64,000 bases of DNA from Streptomyces sp. MH60 (lineage in GTDB: Bacteria > Actinomycetota > Actinomycetes > Streptomycetales > Streptomycetaceae), in NCBI RefSeq assembly GCF_002939385.1, contig NZ_MULI01000012.1, positions 1-64,000 on the forward strand, read 5' to 3'. The translations under genes and the position numbers were made by a program. A model generated the notes under the pieces. The model was not told the DNA's origin. It was given only the letters and a program-made list of their open reading frames with translations, and did not search any database. Positions 16,520 to 25,477 of this stretch are shown here, piece by piece (the stretch's first letter is position 1; each line of letters starts with the position of its first letter).

Positions 16520-18301
16520 CTAGGAGCCGGACGGGCTCGGGGTGCCGCTGTCACTGGTGCCCGGCGGTGGCGACGAGCCGCCCGTGCCGCCGGTCGGGGA
16601 CGGTTCACTCGTCGTCGGGTCCGGATCGGGCGGCGTCGGCGACGGGTCGCCGGTGGGCGTCGGGTCCGGATCGGGGGGCTGCGAGGTGGACGGGTCAGGG
16701 TTCTGGCCCGGGTGGGACGGGGACGTGGTGCCGTGCGGCGTACTGGGGCGCGGGCCCGGACGGGACGGGGCGGGGGCGGGTCCGTAGCCCTCGATGGTCA
16801 CGACGGCGCCGGCGGGTGACACGGCCACCCGTGCGCTCCAGTGGCCGGACGGTTCGCGCAGGTGGTCGACGTACACCCGGACCGTCACGGCCTCGCCGGG
16901 GCGCAGGGTGCCCGAGGACTGGCTCAGGTAGAGCCAGGCGGCGCCGACGGACGCGGACCACCGCACCGGGGTGTCGCCGGTCGCGGTCAGGGTGACCAGC
17001 GTGGTGTCGCCGGCGTGGCCGGCCGTCACCCGGAGGTGGCCGGCGCCCCTCTCGGCGGCGCCGGAGACGCCGACGACCTCCACGGAGACGTCGGCCTCGC
17101 CGTTCTTGCCGAAGCCGGTGCCCGGGGTGGTGCTCGCGTTGCCGGCGTTCTCGTACCCGTAGCCGCCGCCCGCCGACTCGCCCTCCAAACCGTCCGGGTT
17201 CTGTGCCTCGCTGGCGCTGGCCGAGCGGCCCTCCTCGCCCTCGACGACGGGGGTGCCGCGGTAGGCCGCCCACAGGGCGAGCACGGGGGCCGCCACGACG
17301 GTGGCGACGACGGTGGTGGTGACGGCACGGGCGCGCAGGCGGTCCCGCCGGGCCGCGCGGTCCTTGGGGTCCATCGGGAAGCCGCGCCGGTCGAAGCGGG
17401 GGGCGGCGCTCCGCGCGCGCGGGGTGGGGGCCGGGGCGGCGTGCAGCGCGGTGCGGGGGGCCTCCAGGACGGGCAGCTCGGCGGGGGTGACGCTGGTGCC
17501 GGGCCAGCGGCCGGGGACCGCGCGCTCGGCGGTCCGGCGGCAGCGCGGGCAGTCGTCGACGTGCCGGACCAGCTCGCGGCGCAGGGCACTGCTCAGGACG
17601 TAGCGGTTGTCGCCGGTGAGGCGGGCGACTCCGGGGCAGGTGCCGGTCTCCACGACGGCCAGGGCGGCGCGGGTGCGTTCCACCTCGCAGGCGGCCGAGG
17701 CGAGCAGTTCGCGGGTGGCGGCGAGGTCCGTGCCGAGGACGGCGGCGACCTCGTGCGGGGCGAGGTGGTGGCGTACGGCCAGTTCGAGGGCCTCGCGCTG
17801 CTCGGGGGTGGTGCCGGCGGCCTCCGGCCAGGCGAGGAGGGCGAGTTCGCTGCGGTGTCGCTGCTGGGCCTCGTCGTGGGTGGGGGTGGTGGGGGGTGCG
17901 GGCTTGGTGGGCGTGGTGGGGCGGCCCGCCGCGTGACTGCTCGGACGTTTCTGCTTGGCCTCGGCCAGCTTGCGCAGGCAGGACCAGCGGGCCAGCGCGT
18001 AGAGCCAGGCCCTGCGGTCGCCCGCGGATCCGGGGGCGCGGTGGCCGCGGCGCTCGGCGAGCGCGAGGACGTCCCCCAGGGCCGCGGTCGCGGCGTCGTG
18101 GTCGCAGAGCACGGACAGGCAGTACGTGAACAGGCCGTCCAGATACGCGTCGTACGCGGCGTATCGCGCGGGCGGCCGCCGGGCAGGCGGCTGCGGCTGC
18201 GGCTGCACCAGCGCCCTCGCCGCGGCGCGGTCACGCGCTTCCCGGTGCGCCCGGTGTGCGCCGGTCGTGCGGGTCGTGGTTTCCGGGCTGCTCCTCATCA
18301 C
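16520..18301 (-). CDS. Sigma-like/zinc-finger/membrane/BACON fusion protein
   Basis: 593 residues with an unusual composite layout. Residues about 45-225 resemble ECF sigma regions 2 and 4 (a Tyr-rich LDGLFTYCLSVLCDHDAATAALGD helix, then a C-terminal LAPHEVAAVLGTDLAATRELL helix-turn-helix-like part). Next comes HVDDCPRCRR, an anti-sigma-type zinc-binding motif. A single transmembrane helix (VVATVVAAPVLALWAAY, about 335-351) leads to an extracytoplasmic BACON-like beta-sandwich (about 400-490) and a Pro/Asp/Ser/Thr-rich tail. The start may be GTG 18301 or ATG 18298. It may be a membrane-tethered, degenerate sigma/anti-sigma hybrid; this is inference. Confidence 0.75.
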   Translation of the reverse strand: MMRSSPETTTRTTGAHRAHREARDRAAARALVQPQPQPPARRPPARYAAYDAYLDGLFTYCLSVLCDHDAATAALGDVLALAERRGHRAPGSAGDRRAWLYALARWSCLRKLAEAKQKRPSSHAAGRPTTPTKPAPPTTPTHDEAQQRHRSELALLAWPEAAGTTPEQREALELAVRHHLAPHEVAAVLGTDLAATRELLASAACEVERTRAALAVVETGTCPGVARLTGDNRYVLSSALRRELVRHVDDCPRCRRTAERAVPGRWPGTSVTPAELPVLEAPRTALHAAPAPTPRARSAAPRFDRRGFPMDPKDRAARRDRLRARAVTTTVVATVVAAPVLALWAAYRGTPVVEGEEGRSASASEAQNPDGLEGESAGGGYGYENAGNASTTPGTGFGKNGEADVSVEVVGVSGAAERGAGHLRVTAGHAGDTTLVTLTATGDTPVRWSASVGAAWLYLSQSSGTLRPGEAVTVRVYVDHLREPSGHWSARVAVSPAGAVVTIEGYGPAPAPSRPGPRPSTPHGTTSPSHPGQNPDPSTSQPPDPDPTPTGDPSPTPPDPDPTTSEPSPTGGTGGSSPPPGTSDSGTPSPSGS

Positions 18302-18355
18302 TCGGCGACCGTAGGGGGCTATGGGTGGCGCGAACTGGCGCGTTGGACACTTTTA

Positions 18356-18367
18356 ACCCGTACGGGT
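18356..18367. promoter_or_regulatory. Palindrome in the divergent BACON-fusion/radA spacer
   Basis: ACCCGTACGGGT is a perfect 12-bp palindrome in the 261-bp spacer, inside a locally AT-richer block (TTTTAACC to GAAACGAT). It could be an operator for either gene. No further support is available from sequence alone. Confidence 0.35.
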
Positions 18368-18562
18368 GAAACGATCCCTCATAAGGGGACAGGAAGCTCT
18401 TCTTCCGGGGCTGGGGTGGGGCGGAGGTCGTCCTTTCGGGGTGCCCGCGGCCGCTGTGCGGGACGGGTGGGGGTGCGCGTGGCGCCTTGGGTTCGGGGGT
18501 GGGCCGGGTCCCCCGAACGGACCGCGAGGTCGGCTGTCAGTGGGGGCGGTTACGGTTCGTGC

Positions 18563-19972
18563 ATGGCTGCCCGTACGAAGTCCGCCAAGGAACGGCCGTC
18601 CTACCGCTGCACCGAGTGCGGCTGGCAGACGGCCAAGTGGCTCGGCCGCTGCCCCGAATGCCAGGCGTGGGGCACCGTCGAGGAGTACGGCGCGCCCGCC
18701 GTGCGTACGACCACCCCGGGGCGCGTGACCACGTCCGCGGTGCCGATCGGGCAGGTCGACGGGCGGCAGGCGACCGCCCGCTCCACCGGTGTGCCCGAGC
18801 TGGACCGGGTGCTCGGGGGCGGGCTGGTGCCCGGGGCCGTGGTGCTGGTCGCCGGTGAGCCGGGCGTCGGGAAGTCCACGCTGCTGCTGGACGTGGCGGC
18901 CAAGGCGGCGAGCGAGGATCACCGGACGCTCTATGTCACCGGTGAGGAGTCGGCCAGCCAGGTGCGGCTGCGGGCCGACCGGATCCACGCCATCGACGAC
19001 CATCTGTATCTCACCGCCGAGACGGACCTCGCGGCGGTGCTCGGGCACCTCGACGCCGTCAAGCCGTCGCTGCTGATCCTGGACTCCGTGCAGACCGTGG
19101 CCTCGCCCGAGATCGACGGCGCCCCGGGCGGCATGGCCCAGGTGCGGGAGGTGGCGGGTGCGCTGATCCGCGCCTCCAAGGAGCGCGGCATGTCCACGCT
19201 GCTCGTGGGCCACGTCACCAAGGACGGGGCCATCGCGGGGCCCCGGCTGCTGGAGCACCTCGTGGACGTCGTGCTGCATTTCGAGGGCGACCGGCACGCG
19301 CGGCTGAGGCTGGTGCGGGGGGTCAAGAACCGGTACGGGACGACGGACGAGGTCGGCTGCTTCGAGCTGCACGACGAAGGGATCACGGGGCTCGCCGACC
19401 CCAGCGGGCTGTTCCTCACCCGGCGGGCCGAGCCGGTGCCCGGTACGTGTCTGACCGTCACCCTGGAAGGGCGCCGGCCGCTGGTCGCCGAGGTGCAGGC
19501 GCTGACCGTCGACTCGCAGATCCCGTCGCCGCGACGCACGACGTCCGGTCTCGAGACCTCGCGGGTGTCGATGATGCTGGCCGTGCTGGAGCAGCGCGGG
19601 CGCATCAGCGCGCTGGGCAAAAGGGACATCTACAGTGCGACGGTGGGCGGGGTGAAGCTCTCCGAGCCGGCCGCCGACCTCGCCATCGCGCTGGCGTTGG
19701 CGAGTGCGGCCAGTGACACTCCGCTGCCCAAGAACCTCGTCGCGATCGGCGAAGTCGGCCTCGCCGGAGAGGTGAGACGGGTCACGGGCGTGCAGCGCAG
19801 GCTCTCCGAAGCGCACCGGCTGGGCTTCACGCATGCCCTGGTACCGGCCGATCCGGGCAGGGTCCCTGACGGCATGAAGGTCCTGGAAGTCGCGGACATG
19901 GGCGACGCCCTGCGGGTGCTTCCGCGCTCGCGTCGGCGAGAGGCCCCACGGGAGGAGGAGGACCGCCGGTAG
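18563..19972 (+). CDS. radA: DNA repair protein RadA
   Basis: A 469-residue RecA-like DNA repair ATPase that promotes branch migration of recombination intermediates. Its domains are an N-terminal zinc finger (CTECGWQTAKWLGRCPEC), Walker A GEPGVGKST, the RadA-specific KNRYGTTDE motif (KNRFG in E. coli), and a C-terminal Lon-protease-like domain with NLVAIGEVGLAGEVR. The start ATGGCTGCCC is clear from the zinc finger position. disA follows 81 bp downstream, a pairing conserved in actinobacteria and Bacillus. Confidence 0.96.
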   Translation: MAARTKSAKERPSYRCTECGWQTAKWLGRCPECQAWGTVEEYGAPAVRTTTPGRVTTSAVPIGQVDGRQATARSTGVPELDRVLGGGLVPGAVVLVAGEPGVGKSTLLLDVAAKAASEDHRTLYVTGEESASQVRLRADRIHAIDDHLYLTAETDLAAVLGHLDAVKPSLLILDSVQTVASPEIDGAPGGMAQVREVAGALIRASKERGMSTLLVGHVTKDGAIAGPRLLEHLVDVVLHFEGDRHARLRLVRGVKNRYGTTDEVGCFELHDEGITGLADPSGLFLTRRAEPVPGTCLTVTLEGRRPLVAEVQALTVDSQIPSPRRTTSGLETSRVSMMLAVLEQRGRISALGKRDIYSATVGGVKLSEPAADLAIALALASAASDTPLPKNLVAIGEVGLAGEVRRVTGVQRRLSEAHRLGFTHALVPADPGRVPDGMKVLEVADMGDALRVLPRSRRREAPREEEDRR

Positions 19973-20053
19973 ACTTTGCCCTGGTCTCGCCCGTCCGTAC
20001 GACCGAGTGTGCGACACGGGAGCGCCAGAAGAACCTGCGACCGGAGGAGTGCA

Positions 20054-21178
20054 GTGGCAGCCAACGACCGGGCAGCAGCTCCCGGAAAGTCCGGTGGGAG
20101 TGCCGGTGCCGATGGCCTGATGCGCGCCTCACTGAGCGCCGTGGCGCCCGGCACCCCGCTGCGCGACGGCCTGGAGCGGGTCCTGCGCGGCAACACCGGC
20201 GGTCTGATCGTGCTGGGTTCCGACAAGACCGTCGAGCAGATGTGCACGGGCGGCTTCGTGCTGGACGTCGAGTTCACCGCGACCCGGCTGCGGGAGCTGT
20301 GCAAGCTCGACGGCGGCATCGTGCTGTCCTCGGACCTGTCGAAGATCCTGCGGGCGGGGGTGCAGCTGCTTCCGGATCCGACCATTCCCACGGAGGAGAC
20401 CGGTACGCGGCACCGTACGGCGGACCGGGTCAGCAAGCAGGTCGGGTTCCCCGTCGTGTCGGTTTCGCAGTCGATGCGGCTGATCGCGCTGTACGTGGAC
20501 GGGCAGCGGAGGGTGCTGGAGGATTCGGCCGCGATCCTGTCGCGGGCCAATCAGGCGCTGGCGACCCTGGAGCGGTACAAGCTGCGCCTCGACGAGGTCG
20601 CGGGCACGCTGTCGGCGTTGGAGATCGAGGACCTGGTGACGGTGCGGGACGTCTCGGCGGTCGCGCAGCGGCTGGAGATGGTGCGCCGGATCGCCACCGA
20701 GATCGCCGAGTACGTGGTGGAGCTGGGGACGGACGGGCGGCTGCTGGCGCTGCAGTTGGACGAGTTGATCGCCGGGGTGGAGCCGGAGCGCGAGCTGGTC
20801 GTGCGGGACTACGTGCCCGAGCCGACCGCGAAGCGCTCCCGCACGGTCGACGAGGCGCTCGCCGAGCTGGACAAGCTCAGCCACGCCGAGCTGCTGGAAC
20901 TGTCCACGGTGGCACGGGCGTTGGGATACACCGGGTCGCCCGAGACGCTGGACTCCGCGGTGTCGCCGCGCGGGTTCCGGCTGCTGGCCAAGGTGCCGCG
21001 GCTGCCGGGCGCGATCATCGACCGGCTGGTGGAGCACTTCGGCGGCCTGCAGAAGCTGCTCGCCGCCAGTGTCGACGACCTCCAGACGGTGGACGGCGTC
21101 GGCGAGGCGCGGGCGCGCAGTGTCCGGGAGGGGCTGTCGCGGCTGGCGGAGTCGTCCATCCTGGAGCGTTACGTCTGA
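20054..21178 (+). CDS. disA: DNA integrity scanning protein, diadenylate cyclase
   Basis: A 374-residue enzyme that condenses two ATP into cyclic di-AMP and monitors DNA integrity. The N-terminal DAC domain has [10 protein letters not shown] (DGA-type motif with Gly in place of Ala) and GTRHRTADR; the C-terminal helix-hairpin-helix DNA-binding region lies around residues 310-370 ([19 protein letters not shown]). The GTG start has GGAGGAG just upstream. It is probably co-transcribed with radA. A likely c-di-AMP riboswitch appears 13 kb away before the M23 peptidase gene. Confidence 0.95.
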   Translation: MAANDRAAAPGKSGGSAGADGLMRASLSAVAPGTPLRDGLERVLRGNTGGLIVLGSDKTVEQMCTGGFVLDVEFTATRLRELCKLDGGIVLSSDLSKILRAGVQLLPDPTIPTEETGTRHRTADRVSKQVGFPVVSVSQSMRLIALYVDGQRRVLEDSAAILSRANQALATLERYKLRLDEVAGTLSALEIEDLVTVRDVSAVAQRLEMVRRIATEIAEYVVELGTDGRLLALQLDELIAGVEPERELVVRDYVPEPTAKRSRTVDEALAELDKLSHAELLELSTVARALGYTGSPETLDSAVSPRGFRLLAKVPRLPGAIIDRLVEHFGGLQKLLAASVDDLQTVDGVGEARARSVREGLSRLAESSILERYV

Positions 21179-21244
21179 GCGTGACGTCTGAGCGTTGCGT
21201 CTGACACGCGCGGCGGGCCCCGGCGGGGGCGGCCGCGCGTCCGG

Positions 21245-22096
21245 TCAGTCGTTCTTCAGGACGAAGGACGTCTGGACCTTCTCGAAGCCGGGCGCCTTGG
21301 CCTCGACCAGGTAGGTGCCCGCCTTCGCGGAACCCGCCGGCGGCGTACCGCACTCGGGGGCGCTGGGCTTGCGGTCCCACTTGACGGTGTAGGTGATGCC
21401 GCTGCCCGCGGCGACCCGGTAGCGCAGGCTGCCCGTGCCCTCGACGCAGTCGTCGGAGGCCCAGTAGGCGTCGTCGCCGTCGGCGGGGGTGATCGTGAAC
21501 ACCGCGTGCTTCGGGCCGAGATCGACCTTGCAGTCGCCGCCCGAGGTGTTGCGCGCGGTCAGTTCGAAGGCGGGGGTCTGCCCGGGCGAGTAGCTGTTGC
21601 GGACGCTGCGCAGGCTCAACTTCACGGCGCCCGGCGTGCAGTTGGGCAGGGCCGACCCGCCCGGCAGCGCGTCGCCCGCGCCGACGCCGGTCACCGCGCC
21701 GCCGCCTCCGGCGCTGCCCGACCCGCCGCCGTCACCGCCCGACCCGCCGCCGGAACCGGACCCGGAACCGTCGCCCGAGCCGTCGCCGCCGGAACTCGAC
21801 CCGGAACCGGAGCCGTTGGAGTCCCCCGACTCGTCGCGGCCGCCCGGCGCCTGGCTGATCGCCGGGCCGGAACCCGAGGGGCCCGGAGTGATCGACGGTG
21901 CCGGGTTCTTGCCGTCGGCCCCGTCGTCCCGGCCCTTGCCGCCACCCCCGCCGCCGGAGACCACGATCCATGTGATCAACAGCGCCAACAGGGCGAAAAG
22001 AGACAGCAGTACGGCCCTCCGTCGCCAGTAGATGGAGGAGGGAAGCGGCCCGACCGGATTGCGCAGTGATCCCACGGCGCAAACTGTACGAGACAT
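21245..22096 (-). CDS. Membrane-anchored extracytoplasmic protein with Gly/Ser linker
   Basis: 283 residues. There is a short cytoplasmic N-terminus, then one transmembrane helix (AVLLSLFALLALLITWIVV, about 28-46) acting as an uncleaved anchor. A 100-residue Gly/Ser/Asp-rich low-complexity linker follows, then a beta-rich domain of about 120 residues with four conserved Cys (PNCTPG, GDCKVD, DDCVEG, PECGTP). It resembles other Streptomyces DUF4232-like or adhesin-type external domains. The function is unknown. It is convergent with disA. Confidence 0.75.
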   Translation of the reverse strand: MSRTVCAVGSLRNPVGPLPSSIYWRRRAVLLSLFALLALLITWIVVSGGGGGGKGRDDGADGKNPAPSITPGPSGSGPAISQAPGGRDESGDSNGSGSGSSSGGDGSGDGSGSGSGGGSGGDGGGSGSAGGGGAVTGVGAGDALPGGSALPNCTPGAVKLSLRSVRNSYSPGQTPAFELTARNTSGGDCKVDLGPKHAVFTITPADGDDAYWASDDCVEGTGSLRYRVAAGSGITYTVKWDRKPSAPECGTPPAGSAKAGTYLVEAKAPGFEKVQTSFVLKND

Positions 22097-22227
22097 AGGC
22101 GCGTTCCCTTGTCCCACCCGCCGTTCCGGCCCGCAACTTTTACGGATCATCATTCCGGAGACCGTCCGGAACCACCCGGTGGCGGTGTTCCCGTGCGGAG
22201 GTCCTCCCGTGGCAGGATCGGAGGGTC

Positions 22228-23154
22228 ATGACTGCGCCCACGAAGCCCTCGCCAGGCGGACCCTCCGACCCCGCCGCGTCCGGTGTGCCGCTGCACGCCC
22301 CCGTCATCGACTGGTTCGACGAGCACGCCCGCGATCTGCCGTGGCGGCGCCCCGAGGCCGGTGCCTGGGGCGTGATGGTCAGCGAGTTCATGCTCCAGCA
22401 GACCCCGGTCAGCCGCGTCCGGCCCGTCTACGAGCAGTGGATGGCCCGCTGGCCGCGCCCCGCCGACCTCGCCGCCGAGGCACCCGGCGAGGCCGTGCGC
22501 GCCTGGGGCCGGCTCGGCTACCCGCGCCGGGCCCTGCGTCTGCACGGCGCCGCCGCGGCCATAACGGAGCGGCACGGCGGCGACGTACCCGCCGACCACG
22601 CCCAACTGCTGGCGCTGCCCGGCATCGGCGAGTACACGGCCGCGGCGGTCGCCTCGTTCGCCTACGGCCAGCGGCACGCCGTGCTGGACACCAACGTCCG
22701 CCGGGTCTTCGCGCGCGCGGTCACCGGCGTGCAGTACCCGCCGAACGCCACCACGGCCGCCGAGCGGAAGCTGGCCCGGGCGCTGCTGCCCGCCGAGGAG
22801 GCGAGCGCCGCCCGCTGGGCCGCCGCCTCGATGGAGCTGGGCGCGCTGGTCTGCACGGCGAAGAACGAGTCCTGCCACCGCTGCCCGATCGCGGCCCAGT
22901 GCGCCTGGCGGCTGGCCGGCAAGCCCGCCCACGACGGGCCGCCGCGACGCGGCCAGACGTACGCGGGCACCGACCGGCAGGTGCGTGGGCGGCTGCTCGC
23001 GGTACTGCGGGACGCGGCCGGGCCGGTGTCGCAGGCGGCCCTCGACCAGGTGTGGCAGGAACCGGTCCAGCGCGCCCGCGCTCTGGACGGCCTGGTGGCC
23101 GACGGTCTGGTGGAGCCGCTGGCGGACGGGTTGTACCGGCTGCCGATGAGCTGA
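22228..23154 (+). CDS. mutY: A/G-specific adenine glycosylase
   Basis: A 308-residue base-excision repair enzyme that removes adenine mispaired with 8-oxoguanine. It has an HhH-GPD core with LPGIGEYTAAAVASFAYG, the catalytic Asp in VLDTNVRRV, and the [4Fe-4S] ligand set C-x6-C-x2-C-x5-C (CTAKNESCHRCPIAAQC). The C-terminal NUDIX-like 8-oxoG recognition domain of E. coli MutY is absent; instead there are about 75 residues resembling a winged helix. Short forms of this sort are common in actinobacteria. Confidence 0.93.
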   Translation: MTAPTKPSPGGPSDPAASGVPLHAPVIDWFDEHARDLPWRRPEAGAWGVMVSEFMLQQTPVSRVRPVYEQWMARWPRPADLAAEAPGEAVRAWGRLGYPRRALRLHGAAAAITERHGGDVPADHAQLLALPGIGEYTAAAVASFAYGQRHAVLDTNVRRVFARAVTGVQYPPNATTAAERKLARALLPAEEASAARWAAASMELGALVCTAKNESCHRCPIAAQCAWRLAGKPAHDGPPRRGQTYAGTDRQVRGRLLAVLRDAAGPVSQAALDQVWQEPVQRARALDGLVADGLVEPLADGLYRLPMS

Positions 23155-23209
23155 CACACGGCGGCCGCCGCGGCATCTTTGTGACGGCGCCCATATCGGG
23201 CACATCACC

Positions 23210-23223
23210 TGATGTCACCATCA
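23210..23223. promoter_or_regulatory. Inverted repeat upstream of sigE
   Basis: TGATG-TCAC-CATCA lies about 205 bp upstream of the sigE start in a 274-bp spacer that is AT-richer than its surroundings. Since sigE transcription depends on CseB in S. coelicolor, this is one candidate for a response-regulator site. The rest of the spacer shows no stem I trust and no clear hexamer pair. Confidence 0.25.
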
Positions 23224-23428
23224 AGTGGTGCGGCGATTTACCCGGTTCCTCCTTCCGTTACACAACCGACGGACAGCCGAGGGTTTGCCGCAGGCTGCTT
23301 CGCACAGCGCCGTGACAACGCTTCCCTAACTTCGTTTGCGTGCCCAGAGGGCGCGGCACGACAACGGACCACAGGCAGTGGGCCGGCGGTGACCACCGTC
23401 GGAGTACGGGGATCGGAAGGCGGTTGAC

Positions 23429-23962
23429 ATGGGCGAGGTGCTCGAGTTCGAGGAGTACGTCCGCACCCGGCAGGACGCGCTGCTGCGCAGCGCCAGGCGC
23501 CTGGTCCCCGACCCCATCGACGCCCAGGACCTGCTGCAGACCGCGCTGGCGCGGACGTACGGGCGCTGGGAGACCATCGAGGACAAGCGGCTCGCGGACG
23601 CCTACCTGCGCCGGGTGATGATCAACACCCGGACCGAGTGGTGGCGGGCGCGGAAGCTGGAGGAGGTGCCGACCGAGCAGCTCCCCGAGTCCCCTATGGA
23701 GGACGCCACCGAGCAGCACGCGGACCGCGCCCTGCTGATGGACGTCCTGAAGGTGCTCGCCCCGAAGCAGCGCAGCGTCGTGGTGCTGCGACACTGGGAG
23801 CAGATGTCAACGGAGGAGACCGCCGCCGCCCTCGGCATGTCGGCGGGAACGGTCAAGAGCACGCTGCACCGGGCGCTCGCCCGGCTCCGCGAGGAGCTGG
23901 TCGCCCGCGATCTGGACGCACGGGCGCTGGAGCGTGAGGAGCAGGAGCGTTGCGCGGCCTGA
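23429..23962 (+). CDS. sigE: ECF sigma factor SigE (cell-envelope stress)
   Basis: A 177-residue ECF sigma factor. Region 2 is at about 12-80 (DPIDAQDLLQTALARTYGRW), region 4 at about 110-165 (LAPKQRSVVVLRHWEQMSTEETAAALGMSAGTVKS). In S. coelicolor SigE drives cell-wall and membrane-integrity genes, and its own gene is switched on by the CseC/CseB two-component system. The neighbours cseA, cseB and cseC confirm the identity. No zinc anti-sigma gene is adjacent, as expected for this system. The TGA stop overlaps the cseA start region by 13 bp. Confidence 0.95.
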   Translation: MGEVLEFEEYVRTRQDALLRSARRLVPDPIDAQDLLQTALARTYGRWETIEDKRLADAYLRRVMINTRTEWWRARKLEEVPTEQLPESPMEDATEQHADRALLMDVLKVLAPKQRSVVVLRHWEQMSTEETAAALGMSAGTVKSTLHRALARLREELVARDLDARALEREEQERCAA

Positions 23963-24627
23963 CCGGCGGTCGGACACCCGGGGAGACCGGGAGAACCACG
24001 CAGGCGGCGAGTACGGCGGTGGCCGTGTTCGTCGCCCTCGGCGTGTCCCTGTCCGGCTGCGGGACCGGCGGCACCGGCGCCCGGGACGAGGGGCCGGCCC
24101 ACGCGGACGCGGTGGGCGGCGCGGCCTCGTCGCCCCCCGCGCCGGCGGCGAAGGCGTCCCCCTCGAAGGCCCCCGACCGGGTCGACGCGGTGCGGCTCGT
24201 CAAGGCCGACCCCAAGGTGTCCCCGGAGGTCAAGCGCGAGCTGAAGCCGTGCGTCGCCGACGAGTACCCGGTCGACGTGTCGTACGGGAAGCTGACGGAC
24301 GGCTCGGCGGACGACGTCGTCGTCAACGTGCTGACGTGCGGTGACGCGGTGGGTGTGGGCAGTTACGTGTACCGCGAGGAGGACGGCGCGTACCAGAATG
24401 TGTTCCGGGCGGAGGAGCCTCCGGTCTACGCGGAGATCGACCGCGGCGACCTGGTGGTGACGAAGCAGGTGTACGACAAGGGCGATCCGGTGTCGAGTCC
24501 GTCCGGCGAGAACGTGATCACGTACCGCTGGGCGTCGGACCGGTTCACCGAGGAGTACCGCACCCACAACGACTACAGCAAGGCCGCGGGGAATGCGCCC
24601 ACCCCGGCTCCGGAGCCGGACAGCTGA
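23950..24627 (+). CDS. cseA: Lipoprotein CseA, modulator of the SigE pathway
   Basis: A 225-residue exported lipoprotein. The signal peptide ends in the lipobox LSGC (Cys about 37), followed by an Ala/Pro/Lys-rich linker and an alpha/beta domain. A TTG start inside the sigE 3' end is preferred because GAGGAG lies eight bases upstream and the signal peptide needs the preceding Arg residues; the next start would fall inside the hydrophobic segment. In S. coelicolor CseA restrains sigE expression from outside the membrane. Confidence 0.9.
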   Translation: MRGLTGGRTPGETGRTTQAASTAVAVFVALGVSLSGCGTGGTGARDEGPAHADAVGGAASSPPAPAAKASPSKAPDRVDAVRLVKADPKVSPEVKRELKPCVADEYPVDVSYGKLTDGSADDVVVNVLTCGDAVGVGSYVYREEDGAYQNVFRAEEPPVYAEIDRGDLVVTKQVYDKGDPVSSPSGENVITYRWASDRFTEEYRTHNDYSKAAGNAPTPAPEPDS

Positions 24628-24756
24628 ACCGCTCCGTCGCGCCGGCCGACGTGAACCGATCGGGCCGCTCGTACCGATGACCGAGTGGGGACGCCGCGGG
24701 CGTTCCGGCGACCGACCCGTTCGACCGACCACACCATGAGGACTGAGAGCACCGGG

Positions 24757-25461
<705 letters not shown>

Positions 25462-25477
25462 GCGGGGACACAGGGAT

